Below, piece after piece: positions 15,684 through 23,841 of a DNA stretch of 25,366 bases. How positions within the stretch are numbered: the stretch's first letter is position 1; each line of letters starts with the position of its first letter. Source of the stretch: an uncultured Muribaculaceae bacterium (GTDB lineage: Bacteria > Bacteroidota > Bacteroidia > Bacteroidales > Muribaculaceae). The stretch lies in contig CAJTSR010000033.1 of NCBI GenBank assembly GCA_910579035.1, positions 1 through 25,366 of the forward strand, read 5' to 3'. The translations under genes were made by a program, and so were the position numbers. The notes under the pieces are model-generated. The model searched no databases. It was not told where the DNA came from and saw only the letters and a list, made by a program, of their open reading frames with translations.

Positions 15684-17402
15684 ATGGAGAAGTATCTCAA
15701 AATGTTTCTCGCCGTGGCAATAGTGCTGATGTCTGTTTCGTGCGGAGGAGATGACCCGAAGCCGACTCCGCAGCCGGAGCCGGAACCCACGCCTGTTCCG
15801 ACGCCCGACCCAATAGACCCCACAGCCCTGTACAACGGCATCAAGCTACCTTCGCAGTGGCCGCCGCAACGCAACTATGCGAGCGAAATCCGCACAGGCA
15901 TGACTCCGTTCTACCTCGCGGACAAACCGTCCGTACTGCGGATTAATGTCGGCCGACAACTCTTCGTCGATAATTTCCTGATAGCCTCTACCACGCTAAA
16001 ACGCACCTTCCACTATCCGGAATACCATTCTGCCAATCCTGTCCTTGTGCCAGACCAGCCATGGGAAAAGCAAGGTGCAAAAGGAGGATTCGCCGCCCCG
16101 TTCAGCGACGGCGTGTGGTACGACGAACTGGAAGGCAAGTTCAAAATGTGGTATATGGCCGGAGGTGGCACATATGCCACTTCAGGAGCCGGAATAACCT
16201 GCTATGCCGAATCCAACGACGGCATATCGTGGATCAAGCCGTCGCTGAATGTGGTATCAGGCACTAATATCGTGCGGAAAGGCTCCGTGCGGGATGCCTC
16301 CACGGTATGGATCGACAAGCAGGAAACCAACGCTTCAGCCCGGTATAAGATGTTCGAGGTGTCCGGCGGTGCCGGTAAATGGGCTTACCACTATCTCACA
16401 TCTTCCGACGGCAAGGCTTGGCGCGACAATGCCACTCCTTCGGGAAAGGTTGCCGACCGCTCTACTGTTTACAAAAATCCGTTCCGCAATGTATGGGTAT
16501 GGTCTATGAGGCACAACGTCCGTGTGCAAAGCAGCGACCCCTACACTGTCCGCGGCCGCGATTACATGGAACACAAAGATCCTGTGGCCGGAAACAAGGC
16601 CGCCAAGGCCGACCTCAAATATTTTTGGTTCGGGCCATGGCCAAACGAGCAAAAGCACCCGTTCTACAAAAACAACGACGGCTCTCCCGGCATTTACAAT
16701 CAAGACGCTATACCATACGAAAGCATTATGCTTGGCTTGTTCTCTGTATGGCAGGGTCCTGAAAACGATGTATGTGCCCGCGACGGCGTGATTAAACGCA
16801 ATCAGATCATGCTCGGGTATTCACGCGACGGCTATTCCTGGTATCGCGAGGATATGAACCCTTTCCTTGCTGTCGATGAAAACACAACGGCGTGGAATAA
16901 CGCCAATCTTCAATCGGCGCTCGGTTCTCCCATAATCGTGAACGACAAGCTGTATTTCTACTTAAGCGGCCGACGCCTCGTTGACGGCAGCGAGATTGTC
17001 ACCACCGGCCTTGCCACACTCAGGCGCGACGGATTTGCGTCTATGAGCGGCAGCGGGGAATTAATGACAGAGCCTTTCTGCTTTGAAGGCGAATATCTCT
17101 TTGTAAATGTCAACGCCAGAGGCAAACTATATGTCGAAGTTCTTGACAAAGACGGAAAGGCTATCAGCGGATATTCAAAAGACGACTGCGTTCCCGTTCA
17201 GGCAGACAATACCCGTCAGGCCGTTTCATGGAAAAACAAGAAATCGATTGCCGAACTCAAAGACACTGTTATCCGCCTGAGATTCCATCTCACCGATGGC
17301 GATTTATACTCTTTCTGGATTTCAGACAAAGCTACGGGTGAAAGCCGAGGTTATACAGCAGGCGGCGGCCCGGGCCTGAATATATCCGGAATAGACAAAT
17401 GA
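15684..17402 (+). CDS. Surface lipoprotein beta-propeller, paralog 2; candidate sialoglycan-active enzyme
   Basis: 572 residues, clearly paralogous to the gene six bases upstream: the same order of LFVDNFLI (94-101), APFSDGVWYD (138-147), SNDGISW (177-183), SSDGKAW (240-246), DRS...NPFR (258-268), YESIMLG...WQGPEN (345-361), SRDGYSW (380-386), SGRR (428-431), LRRDGF, and the tail GESRGYTAGGGPGL. Unlike paralog 1 it has a lipobox (MSVSC, Cys20), acidic residues just after it, and a proline/glutamate-rich linker (25-46), which predicts display on the cell surface. Catalytic residues cannot be assigned from sequence alone. Asp and Glu residues conserved in both copies are the candidates. Confidence 0.75.
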   Translation: MEKYLKMFLAVAIVLMSVSCGGDDPKPTPQPEPEPTPVPTPDPIDPTALYNGIKLPSQWPPQRNYASEIRTGMTPFYLADKPSVLRINVGRQLFVDNFLIASTTLKRTFHYPEYHSANPVLVPDQPWEKQGAKGGFAAPFSDGVWYDELEGKFKMWYMAGGGTYATSGAGITCYAESNDGISWIKPSLNVVSGTNIVRKGSVRDASTVWIDKQETNASARYKMFEVSGGAGKWAYHYLTSSDGKAWRDNATPSGKVADRSTVYKNPFRNVWVWSMRHNVRVQSSDPYTVRGRDYMEHKDPVAGNKAAKADLKYFWFGPWPNEQKHPFYKNNDGSPGIYNQDAIPYESIMLGLFSVWQGPENDVCARDGVIKRNQIMLGYSRDGYSWYREDMNPFLAVDENTTAWNNANLQSALGSPIIVNDKLYFYLSGRRLVDGSEIVTTGLATLRRDGFASMSGSGELMTEPFCFEGEYLFVNVNARGKLYVEVLDKDGKAISGYSKDDCVPVQADNTRQAVSWKNKKSIAELKDTVIRLRFHLTDGDLYSFWISDKATGESRGYTAGGGPGLNISGIDK

Positions 17403-17424
17403 CAACCTACAAATTTAACCAATC

Positions 17425-19245
17425 ATGAGGACAAAAATAGCGACTCTCATCTTCGGTTTGGCTGTGGTATTATCTTCTTGCTCTGAAGAACATACATTCT
17501 ACAACACTGCCGCCAAATCCGAAATAGCTCAAGGAGCTGACGAATACGAAGTTGGTGAGCCCATCACATTCACCGACAATACCACTCCGAGTAAAGGAAC
17601 AACAATAACAGGCTACCTCTGGGAATTCGGCGATGCAGACAATTCCACATCGACAGAGCAATCCCCTACTTTTACTTACAAAAAAGACGGGTCATTCACA
17701 GTAACGCTGACAGTGACCGATTCCAATAATCTCAAGTCAACATCGACACGCACAATCCACGTAGTCAATCCTACCAAGGCTGACTTCACGCTCGACAAAG
17801 AGGAATATTTCCTTGGCGATGTGGTAAATTTCATAGATTTGTCCACAACCAAAGGCTCTACAACCATTACCGCTTACAAATGGGAATTTGCCGATGAAGC
17901 CAAATCAAGCTCCGACCTGCGCAACCCGTCCTTTAAATACGACCTTGCAGGGTCATATCCTGTCAAACTCACCATTACTGACTCATATGGCCTCACTGCC
18001 ACAATCACTAAAAGCGTGAACATACAGGATCCTTCACAAATAATTGCCACTCAGTGGACCGCCACCCTCGGTGGTGCCATCAAGGGTGGTTCGTCTGCGG
18101 CCGTTTCGCCCGACGGTTCCACTGTCTATATGCTCCGCAGCCTTGCCGGCAGCGATCTCGCGGCTTTGTTCGCATACAACACGGCCGACGGACAGGTAAA
18201 ATGGACTCTCGACATCAACGCGGCTATGTCGGGCACTTCGGCAACAGCCCAAGCCAAGGATATATTCAGCTCTCCTTCGGTTGGTGCAGACGGTACTATT
18301 TATATGATTGTGCGCGACTTGCAGTCTACCACAAAGGAACGAGGCGTATATGTTATAGCGGCTAACCCGAACGGTTCTGTAAAATGGGCTAAGAAAGGCG
18401 GCGCAAGCGGAACCAATCTTTATGCGGTCACTCCGGCTATCGATGCGTCAGGAAACATAATAGTAGCCACACGTGGAAACGAGGTATGGAAATTCACTCC
18501 CGCAGGCCAATCGTCGGTTTTCGCAACAGACGGCGTTGGCGTGACCGGCGGAATGACTCTTTCAAAATCAGGTGTAACATATGGTGCGGCAAATGGTGCC
18601 AACGGCTTTTTTGCCCTCGATACCAACTCAGGCTCTCCTCTATGGAAATACAACACCGATTTTGGCGGCGCAGCCGATGCCTTCACAGGCGCTCTGCGTA
18701 GCGCGCAAGCGGCAATCGATACCGACGGTACAATCTATTTTGTCACAGACGCCGGAACCGGAGGCCAAATCATAGCATTCAACCCCGACGGAAGTGTTAA
18801 ATGGATACATACAACAGCCGGCGCCATACCTGATGGCGGAGTTGTAATAGCAGAAGACGGCACGATATATTCCAATGGAGGCATGGCTCCTGCAGAAGGC
18901 CTGATTGCCTTGAACAGCGACGGCAGCCTTAAATGGACATTTGCCACAAAGGGAAATGTTCAGACTTCTCCCGTGCTTGACAATCGAGGATACATACACA
19001 TCGTTGACGCAATGGCGAACTATTATGTTGTCAAGCCCGACGGCTCTCTGCTATCGGAAGCCACCATCGGACAATCGTGCACTTCGGCCCCGGTAATGGA
19101 CGTTAACGGCCGCTTGTACGTGGCCGTTCAAAAAGACGGTGCTCCCACAATGGTATGTATTACTTCAAAAGCTGGATCTTACGCCGCTACTGCTCCATGG
19201 GCAATGCGCGGACAGAATCCATGCCGTACAGGTTTGCAGAAGTAA
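17425..19245 (+). CDS. Lipoprotein with two PKD domains and a PQQ-like propeller; probable surface glycan-binding protein
   Basis: 606 residues. Lipobox LSSC (Cys19) followed by SEE suggests surface exposure. PKD domain 1 covers about 33-114 (WEFGD at 66-70, VTLTVTD) and PKD domain 2 about 119-201 (WEFAD at 153-157, VKLTITD). From about 208 to 600 there are repeated blades of the form DGTIY...A.N.DGS.KW, typical of PQQ-like (PF13360-style) propellers, ending with WAMRGQNPCRTG. It occupies the position usually held by SusE/SusF-type binding proteins in a SusCD locus and is the last gene before a strong terminator. I see no catalytic signature, so binding of sialylated or mucin glycans is the best inference. 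Confidence 0.75.
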   Translation: MRTKIATLIFGLAVVLSSCSEEHTFYNTAAKSEIAQGADEYEVGEPITFTDNTTPSKGTTITGYLWEFGDADNSTSTEQSPTFTYKKDGSFTVTLTVTDSNNLKSTSTRTIHVVNPTKADFTLDKEEYFLGDVVNFIDLSTTKGSTTITAYKWEFADEAKSSSDLRNPSFKYDLAGSYPVKLTITDSYGLTATITKSVNIQDPSQIIATQWTATLGGAIKGGSSAAVSPDGSTVYMLRSLAGSDLAALFAYNTADGQVKWTLDINAAMSGTSATAQAKDIFSSPSVGADGTIYMIVRDLQSTTKERGVYVIAANPNGSVKWAKKGGASGTNLYAVTPAIDASGNIIVATRGNEVWKFTPAGQSSVFATDGVGVTGGMTLSKSGVTYGAANGANGFFALDTNSGSPLWKYNTDFGGAADAFTGALRSAQAAIDTDGTIYFVTDAGTGGQIIAFNPDGSVKWIHTTAGAIPDGGVVIAEDGTIYSNGGMAPAEGLIALNSDGSLKWTFATKGNVQTSPVLDNRGYIHIVDAMANYYVVKPDGSLLSEATIGQSCTSAPVMDVNGRLYVAVQKDGAPTMVCITSKAGSYAATAPWAMRGQNPCRTGLQK

Positions 19246-19264
19246 CACATATAGTTTATCCGGG

Positions 19265-19311
19265 AAAGAGGAAGTGCCGTATGGGCATATTATGCGGCAC
19301 TTTCTCTTTTT
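19265..19311 (+). terminator. Strong intrinsic terminator inside the nan cluster
   Basis: Arms 19265-19279 and 19295-19309 (core AAGTGCCG / CGGCACTT) pair over 15 positions with one wobble and run into a T-tract (CTCTTTTT). It lies 19 bases after the propeller lipoprotein's stop codon and only 18 bases before the transporter's start codon. Confidence 0.85.
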
Positions 19312-19329
19312 AACCACAAAACGCATATC

Positions 19330-20595
19330 ATGAATTCTATAAGATTACAAAAATGGTATCCATGGATGGTTGTCGGCCTCTTATGGGTTGTGGCTCTCTT
19401 GAACTATATGGATCGCCAGATGCTCTCGACAATGCGAGATGCAATGGCAATCGACATATCCGACCTTGAGAGCAAGGTGATGTTCGGCAAGGTGATGTCT
19501 GCCTTTATGTGGATATACGGCTTTATGAGCCCGGTTTCGGGTATTGTAGCCGATCGCATAAATCGCAAATGGCTCATCGTGGTATCTCTAAGCGTATGGT
19601 CTACAGTGACATTGCTGATGGGCTATGCAAGCACATATGACGAAATATACTGGCTTCGAGCACTTATGGGTGTGTCTGAGGCTCTATATATCCCCGCAGC
19701 CCTATCTCTGATTGCCGATTATTTCACCGGCAAGCAGCTGAGTCTGGCTATATGCATACATATGACAGGCCTCTATATGGGCCAGGCCATAGGAGGCTTC
19801 GGTGCTTTCGTTGCCGAGCATCTGTCCTGGCAGTCCACATTCCATTGGTTTGGCATTATTGGTATTGTCTATGCACTTGTGCTCGTTGTTTTTCTTTACG
19901 AAAAACGGAACGGATCCGCGTCACAAAAATCTGACAAACGGAAACTTGGCTTGCTTGAAACCTTGAAAAACAATGTCGAAGCCATAAAAGGCTCATTGGG
20001 CATGCTTGTCACCAACATCGCTTTCTGGACCATTATATCCTTCTTTGCATCGTGCTCCGTACCCGGATGGGCTACAAAAAACTGGTTGCCGACATTATTT
20101 GCCGACAGTCTTGGCGTAGAAATGTCTGTTGCAGGCCCCATCGCCACTATTACTATCGCTTTCGCTTCTTTCATAGGCGTGATGGTAGGTGGTCCTATGG
20201 CCGACAGATGGGCGTTGAAGAATCTTAAAGGACGTATATATACAAGCGCAATAGGCTTGGCTCTGATGATACCGTCTCTCGTCCTTATGGGATTTGGCAC
20301 ATCATTCACAGCAGCGATTGCTGCCGGCATGCTTTTCGGCCTTGGATACGGTCTTTTCGACGCCAACAATATGCCGATACTGTGCCAGTTTGTCCCGGAC
20401 CGTTCGCGCGGCACCGCATATGGAATGATGAATATGTCGGGGCTGTTTATCGGAGCGCTCGCAACGAATGTTTTAGGCTCCCTCGCTGAGAAAGGAATGA
20501 TGGGGCTGGGATTTGCCTGTATGGCAGGCGCCTTATGTCTGGCCCTGATACTACAGCTGTCTGTACTCAAGCCCAAAACTCTCAATATGGAATAA
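19330..20595 (+). CDS. nanT: MFS transporter, probable inner-membrane sialic acid permease
   Basis: 421 residues with about 12 hydrophobic segments in two sets of six, separated by a charged loop (about 193-215). Family signs are NYMDRQ after helix 1 (25-30) and the loop 2-3 motif GIVADRINRKW (71-81), together with a glycine-rich FGLGYGLFDANNMP segment in the second half. It belongs to the major facilitator superfamily, in the anion:cation/sugar-acid style. In a nan locus this is the natural carrier for Neu5Ac from periplasm to cytoplasm, as with NanT of Bacteroides fragilis and Tannerella. The substrate is inferred from context. No promoter is evident in the 18 bases after the terminator upstream, so it may depend on read-through. 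Confidence 0.82.
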   Translation: MNSIRLQKWYPWMVVGLLWVVALLNYMDRQMLSTMRDAMAIDISDLESKVMFGKVMSAFMWIYGFMSPVSGIVADRINRKWLIVVSLSVWSTVTLLMGYASTYDEIYWLRALMGVSEALYIPAALSLIADYFTGKQLSLAICIHMTGLYMGQAIGGFGAFVAEHLSWQSTFHWFGIIGIVYALVLVVFLYEKRNGSASQKSDKRKLGLLETLKNNVEAIKGSLGMLVTNIAFWTIISFFASCSVPGWATKNWLPTLFADSLGVEMSVAGPIATITIAFASFIGVMVGGPMADRWALKNLKGRIYTSAIGLALMIPSLVLMGFGTSFTAAIAAGMLFGLGYGLFDANNMPILCQFVPDRSRGTAYGMMNMSGLFIGALATNVLGSLAEKGMMGLGFACMAGALCLALILQLSVLKPKTLNME

Positions 20596-20600
20596 ACACC

Positions 20601-20632
20601 AAGGCTGCCGGCATCTAACTACCGGCAGCCTT
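20601..20632 (+). terminator. Hairpin between the transporter and nagA
   Basis: Perfect 11-base arms AAGGCTGCCGG (20601-20611) and CCGGCAGCCTT (20622-20632), five bases after the transporter stop codon. The following sequence (ATTTATATA) is only partly T-rich, so the hairpin may attenuate or stabilise the message rather than terminate fully. Confidence 0.6.
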
Positions 20633-20645
20633 ATTTATATATAAT

Positions 20646-21803
20646 ATGAAAACACAGATATATAACGGTAAAATTCTGATTCCGGGAGGACGTTGGATTA
20701 ACGGAGGTTCCGTGGTCATCATCGATGATAAAATTGATGAAATATACGGCCACAGCCGAATTTTTGAGAATGTCGACCAAAGTATCAATGCCGGTGGCGG
20801 GTATATCCTTCCCGGAGGTATCGACATACATGTGCACGGCGGAGGCGGCCGTGATTTTATGGAAGCGACAGAGGAAGCCTTCCAGACAGCTGTTATGGTT
20901 CATCGCCGACATGGTACCACGTCTATGTTCCCCACTCTTTCATCTTCCACAGAAGAAACAATCCGCACAGCCGCCGAGGTTTGCTCCAGAATGATGGAAA
21001 ATCCTTATAGCGGTGTTTTAGGGCTTCATCTCGAGGGTCCTTATTTTAACCCAAAGATGGCTGGCGGACAAATAGCCGAAAATATCCGCATTCCATCTCC
21101 TATGGAGTATATTCCCCTTGTCGAGGACTTTCCGTGTATTAAGCGATGGGACGCCGCACCTGAGCTGCCGGGAGCCGACGATTTTGCCCGTTACATCACA
21201 TCAAAAGGACTTGTGGCATCTCTAGCCCACACACAGGCAAACTACAATGACGTACTCAGTGCTTTTAACAATGGCTACACTCTCGCCACACATTTTTATA
21301 ATGCGATGACAACATCTCACAAGAACGGAATATATAAGCACGAGGGAACGGTAGAGGCCGTCTATCTGATGGACGGGATAAATGTCGAAGTAATATCAGA
21401 CGGCATTCACGTACCACCTATCATCTTGAAATTGATACATAAATTCAAAGGATATGGAAGAATGTGCCTGATAACAGATGCCCTCGCCATAACAGAATCT
21501 CCTGATGGAAATTCATATGACAAGCGCATTATGATCGAAAACGGAGTCTGCAAGCTCAAAGATGGCTCGGCAATAGCCGGCAGCTGTGCCACGATGGACC
21601 GCCTTATTCGCACGGTTGTAAAAGATGCGGGCATCCCATTAGAAGATGCGGTACGCATGGCTTCTGAAACACCGGCACTCGTAATGGATGTGTACGATCG
21701 CAAAGGAAGTATATGCAAGCACAAAGACGCAGATATAATAGTGATGGATAAGAATCTGAACCTAACCCACGTGATTGCGATGGGTGAAATCGTGTCGATA
21801 TAA
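20646..21803 (+). CDS. nagA: N-acetylglucosamine-6-phosphate deacetylase
   Basis: 385 residues, an amidohydrolase-superfamily enzyme that converts GlcNAc-6-P to GlcN-6-P and acetate. Motifs in order: HVH in GGIDIHVHGGGG (H62, H64), the metal-binding Glu130 in HLEGPY, H195 in SLAHTQANY, H216 in THFYNAM, the substrate-binding SDGIHVP (H255), and the catalytic Asp278 in LITDAL. All residues needed for activity appear present. It lies 13 bases after the hairpin that follows the transporter. It supplies the last nan-specific step before the GlcN-6-P deaminase NagB, which is not encoded here. Confidence 0.93.
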   Translation: MKTQIYNGKILIPGGRWINGGSVVIIDDKIDEIYGHSRIFENVDQSINAGGGYILPGGIDIHVHGGGGRDFMEATEEAFQTAVMVHRRHGTTSMFPTLSSSTEETIRTAAEVCSRMMENPYSGVLGLHLEGPYFNPKMAGGQIAENIRIPSPMEYIPLVEDFPCIKRWDAAPELPGADDFARYITSKGLVASLAHTQANYNDVLSAFNNGYTLATHFYNAMTTSHKNGIYKHEGTVEAVYLMDGINVEVISDGIHVPPIILKLIHKFKGYGRMCLITDALAITESPDGNSYDKRIMIENGVCKLKDGSAIAGSCATMDRLIRTVVKDAGIPLEDAVRMASETPALVMDVYDRKGSICKHKDADIIVMDKNLNLTHVIAMGEIVSI

Positions 21804-21828
21804 TCTACCGCAACAGTTATAAATCGAA

Positions 21829-21869
21829 AATGGGCATCGGCCACCTCATCAAGGTTGGCGATGCCCATT
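21829..21869. terminator. Long hairpin between convergent nagA and DJ-1 genes
   Basis: Outer arms AATGGGCATCG (21829-21839) and CGATGCCCATT (21859-21869) are perfect and extend inward (GCCACCT / AGGTTGGC) with one bulge. It lies between two convergent genes, so it probably serves as a bidirectional terminator. T-runs are weak on the plus side and modest on the minus side (TTTTCGATTT). Confidence 0.6.
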
Positions 21870-21904
21870 GTATTGCTGCAAACGTCTACCAGTGCGGTAT
21901 TGGT

Positions 21905-22513
21905 TCAATTGGGGAATAGATTGCAGAATCCCTGTTTGTTAAACTGATAGTACATTTCGACGCGCTCCGGTGTGTCGTTTTCAAGAAGCAATAACAGCTC
22001 TTTGGCAAATTCGAGTGTCGCAGAGCCGTTCGCCGTAACGATATTGTTGCCCGCAATAGCCTGAGTATGGATATATCCATCAGGATTGGTATAATTCTCT
22101 CCGCCCCACTGCTTCAATTGTTCCAAGCCGTTGCCTGTATGCTTGACTGCATTGAGAAATCCGTGCTTTGCCATAAACGAAGCGCCATTGCATATCGCCC
22201 CTACTATTTTACCATCTCTGATGGCTTGGCATACAATAGGAGCAACCTGTTCTGCCACCGGGGTACCCCACCCGAAGCCACCAATCAGCACCAACGCCGC
22301 ATAATCTTTAGGCATCGTGGCGAAAGAATAGTCCGGCATAGTGCGAAAACCGCCGATAGACCTGACTGGCTCCATTGTCGGAGCCACTACCTTGTTCACA
22401 TACTTAGGGTTTTCTTTCAATGCAAACTCATCTGAAGCGATAGCTTGCGAAAGATACACCACCTCGTGTGCCGCATAATCGGGCAAGAGTATATACAAAA
22501 TTTCGTTACTCAT
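21905..22513 (-). CDS. DJ-1/PfpI family protein
   Basis: 202 residues from the ATG at 22511-22513 (MSNEILYILLPDYA). A frame-extending TTG ten codons upstream is less likely. The fold signatures are the opening beta strand ILYILLPDYAAHEVVYL, the LVLIGGFGWG loop, and the nucleophile-elbow cysteine in VGAICNGASFMAKHGFL (Cys108 from this start). Members include glyoxalase III-type deglycase/chaperones, peptidase-like proteins and regulators, and the sequence does not tell which. It ends a minus-strand gene run and is convergent with nagA. No functional link to sialic acid is evident. Confidence 0.85.
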   Translation of the reverse strand: MSNEILYILLPDYAAHEVVYLSQAIASDEFALKENPKYVNKVVAPTMEPVRSIGGFRTMPDYSFATMPKDYAALVLIGGFGWGTPVAEQVAPIVCQAIRDGKIVGAICNGASFMAKHGFLNAVKHTGNGLEQLKQWGGENYTNPDGYIHTQAIAGNNIVTANGSATLEFAKELLLLLENDTPERVEMYYQFNKQGFCNLFPN

Positions 22514-22551
22514 TGCGTTATTATTCAGTGCTTTGTTCTTCAATAATAAGG

Positions 22552-23118
22552 CTACTTCTTAGGCCGTCCGCCAAGCACAAAGCCGACTGTAAGACCGAAA
22601 TTATTGTAACCTTTCCTACATAAATTGAACTGTGCCGTCAATCGGATATGGTGCACAAATTCCACACCTATCCGCGGCGCAAATATCATAGAAGTGCCTT
22701 GCGTTGGGAAATATTTATCACCCACAACATCATTAAACGCCACACCCACAGCTGTCCCGACAAAAGGATTTATCTTTCGTCCTTGTCGTAAATTATAGTC
22801 ACCTGTCAAGGCAAAAGCTAATGTGCGGTTGTTCTGCCAGCGATCAGCCCCGTCATTATAAAGATGCTCATATCCTCGGCGTGCAGTCGTGAGATCAAGC
22901 ATGACGCCACAATCCCAAGGTGTGCCCTTGAAATTATATCTGCCTTCAATTCCGACAGCCGCACTAACTTGAGCCTTGCCGCCATGGTAAGCTCCGAGAG
23001 GCACAGTAAATCCGGCTCGAATTTCCCCTTCCATCATTTGCACTATAGGAGTATCCGCCTCAGCCTTAATTGGAAAGAAGCTTACCAATAGAAGTATTGT
23101 GATAAATAGTTTTTTCAT
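22552..23118 (-). CDS. Small outer-membrane beta-barrel protein
   Basis: 188 residues. A signal peptide (about 1-22, ending KAEA) is followed by about eight amphipathic strands with alternating hydrophobic and aromatic residues (for example EGEIRAGFTVPLGAYHGG, NPFVGTAVGVAF, NFGLTVGFVLGG). This pattern and length fit the generic outer-membrane beta-barrel (OmpA/PorT-like) proteins common in Bacteroidota. No ligand or enzymatic motif is visible. It lies 38 bases upstream of the DJ-1 gene and 73 bases downstream of the acyltransferase gene, so co-transcription is possible. Confidence 0.75.
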   Translation of the reverse strand: MKKLFITILLLVSFFPIKAEADTPIVQMMEGEIRAGFTVPLGAYHGGKAQVSAAVGIEGRYNFKGTPWDCGVMLDLTTARRGYEHLYNDGADRWQNNRTLAFALTGDYNLRQGRKINPFVGTAVGVAFNDVVGDKYFPTQGTSMIFAPRIGVEFVHHIRLTAQFNLCRKGYNNFGLTVGFVLGGRPKK

Positions 23119-23191
23119 ATGCTTATCTCTTCGTTTTCAATGATTTTTCAAAACCCGCTTGCAATATTAGCGAAATTTTCCGGATTAATCG

Positions 23192-23812
23192 TCACAAGGA
23201 GCGTATTTCCTTCTGTAGCATATCAAGAAAATGAGCGGCATGCGCACCGTCCATCTGCGTGTGATGGAATTGGAACGATACCTTCAACATTGTTTTAAAC
23301 CAACTCTTGCGGTATCTGCCCCATATCATAAACGGATTGTTAAATATGCCGCTATACATTCCCACCGCACCGTCGATGTCGAACTGCGCAAGTGCCGACG
23401 TTCCGATAACCATACTATCTGCCAAATCGTGGTTCTCGCAAGATTCGGCAACGCCAGCGGTAAGCCTTAGGTAGTCGGCATTGAATGTCGCCAAATCATC
23501 TGAAAACGGAATATCGCACGAACTGACCTCCCCATTTTTATTGGCAACAATGGTATTGACCGCTATTGTGTCGTACTGAATCAACTTGTCGCCGACCGGC
23601 AACATATAGAACTCCTTGACGCAACTCGCAGCCTTGCCCACACACCAGCACATCAGCATGTTAAATTTCAGCCCCTGCCTCTTGCTTGCTTTGACTAAAC
23701 GCGACACATCAAGAGTCTTGAAAAAAGTCACCATAGGCATCGGTGCCTTCAACCAAAATTCATACGCATATGCTCGCGTCGTTTCATTAGGATTTACTTC
23801 TTTCATAGCCAT
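23192..23812 (-). CDS. CatA-like O-acyltransferase
   Basis: 206 residues, the size of a chloramphenicol acetyltransferase-fold subunit (usually trimeric). The catalytic motif HHTQMDG (183-189) supplies the general-base His184 and the structural Asp188, in the HHxxxDG form typical of CATs. N-terminal segments (YEFWLKAPMPMVTFF) also fit. Chromosomal CatA-like proteins in Bacteroidota often have no known acceptor, so drug resistance should not be assumed. Acetyl transfer to a sugar or other small molecule is equally possible. It lies 29 bases after the Sel1 protein gene, implying one transcript. Confidence 0.8.
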   Translation of the reverse strand: MAMKEVNPNETTRAYAYEFWLKAPMPMVTFFKTLDVSRLVKASKRQGLKFNMLMCWCVGKAASCVKEFYMLPVGDKLIQYDTIAVNTIVANKNGEVSSCDIPFSDDLATFNADYLRLTAGVAESCENHDLADSMVIGTSALAQFDIDGAVGMYSGIFNNPFMIWGRYRKSWFKTMLKVSFQFHHTQMDGAHAAHFLDMLQKEIRSL

Positions 23813-23841
23813 GTGACTTATTCCATAGAACGTGTACGTTG

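Noticed and set aside
13974..17402. Annotation of the two propeller paralogs as canonical GH33 sialidases
   Set aside because: No FRIP motif or true SxDxGxxW Asp-boxes are present, so the sequence does not support GH33 membership.
19246..19329. Independent promoter for the MFS transporter
   Set aside because: I checked for TTG/TTTG plus TAnnTTTG. The best candidate (TAGTTTAT) misses key positions and lies upstream of the terminator.
19896..20585. 229-codon open frame antisense to the MFS transporter
   Set aside because: It lacks membrane segments or motifs and lies wholly within a clear transporter gene.
22514..22543. Ten-codon N-terminal extension of the DJ-1 protein from a TTG
   Set aside because: The extension (KNKALNNNA) is low-complexity and precedes a typical DJ-1 first strand that begins right after an ATG.
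23192..23812. Chloramphenicol resistance gene
   Set aside because: The CAT fold and HHxxxDG motif are present, but many chromosomal CatA-like proteins do not act on chloramphenicol and nothing around it suggests a resistance element.
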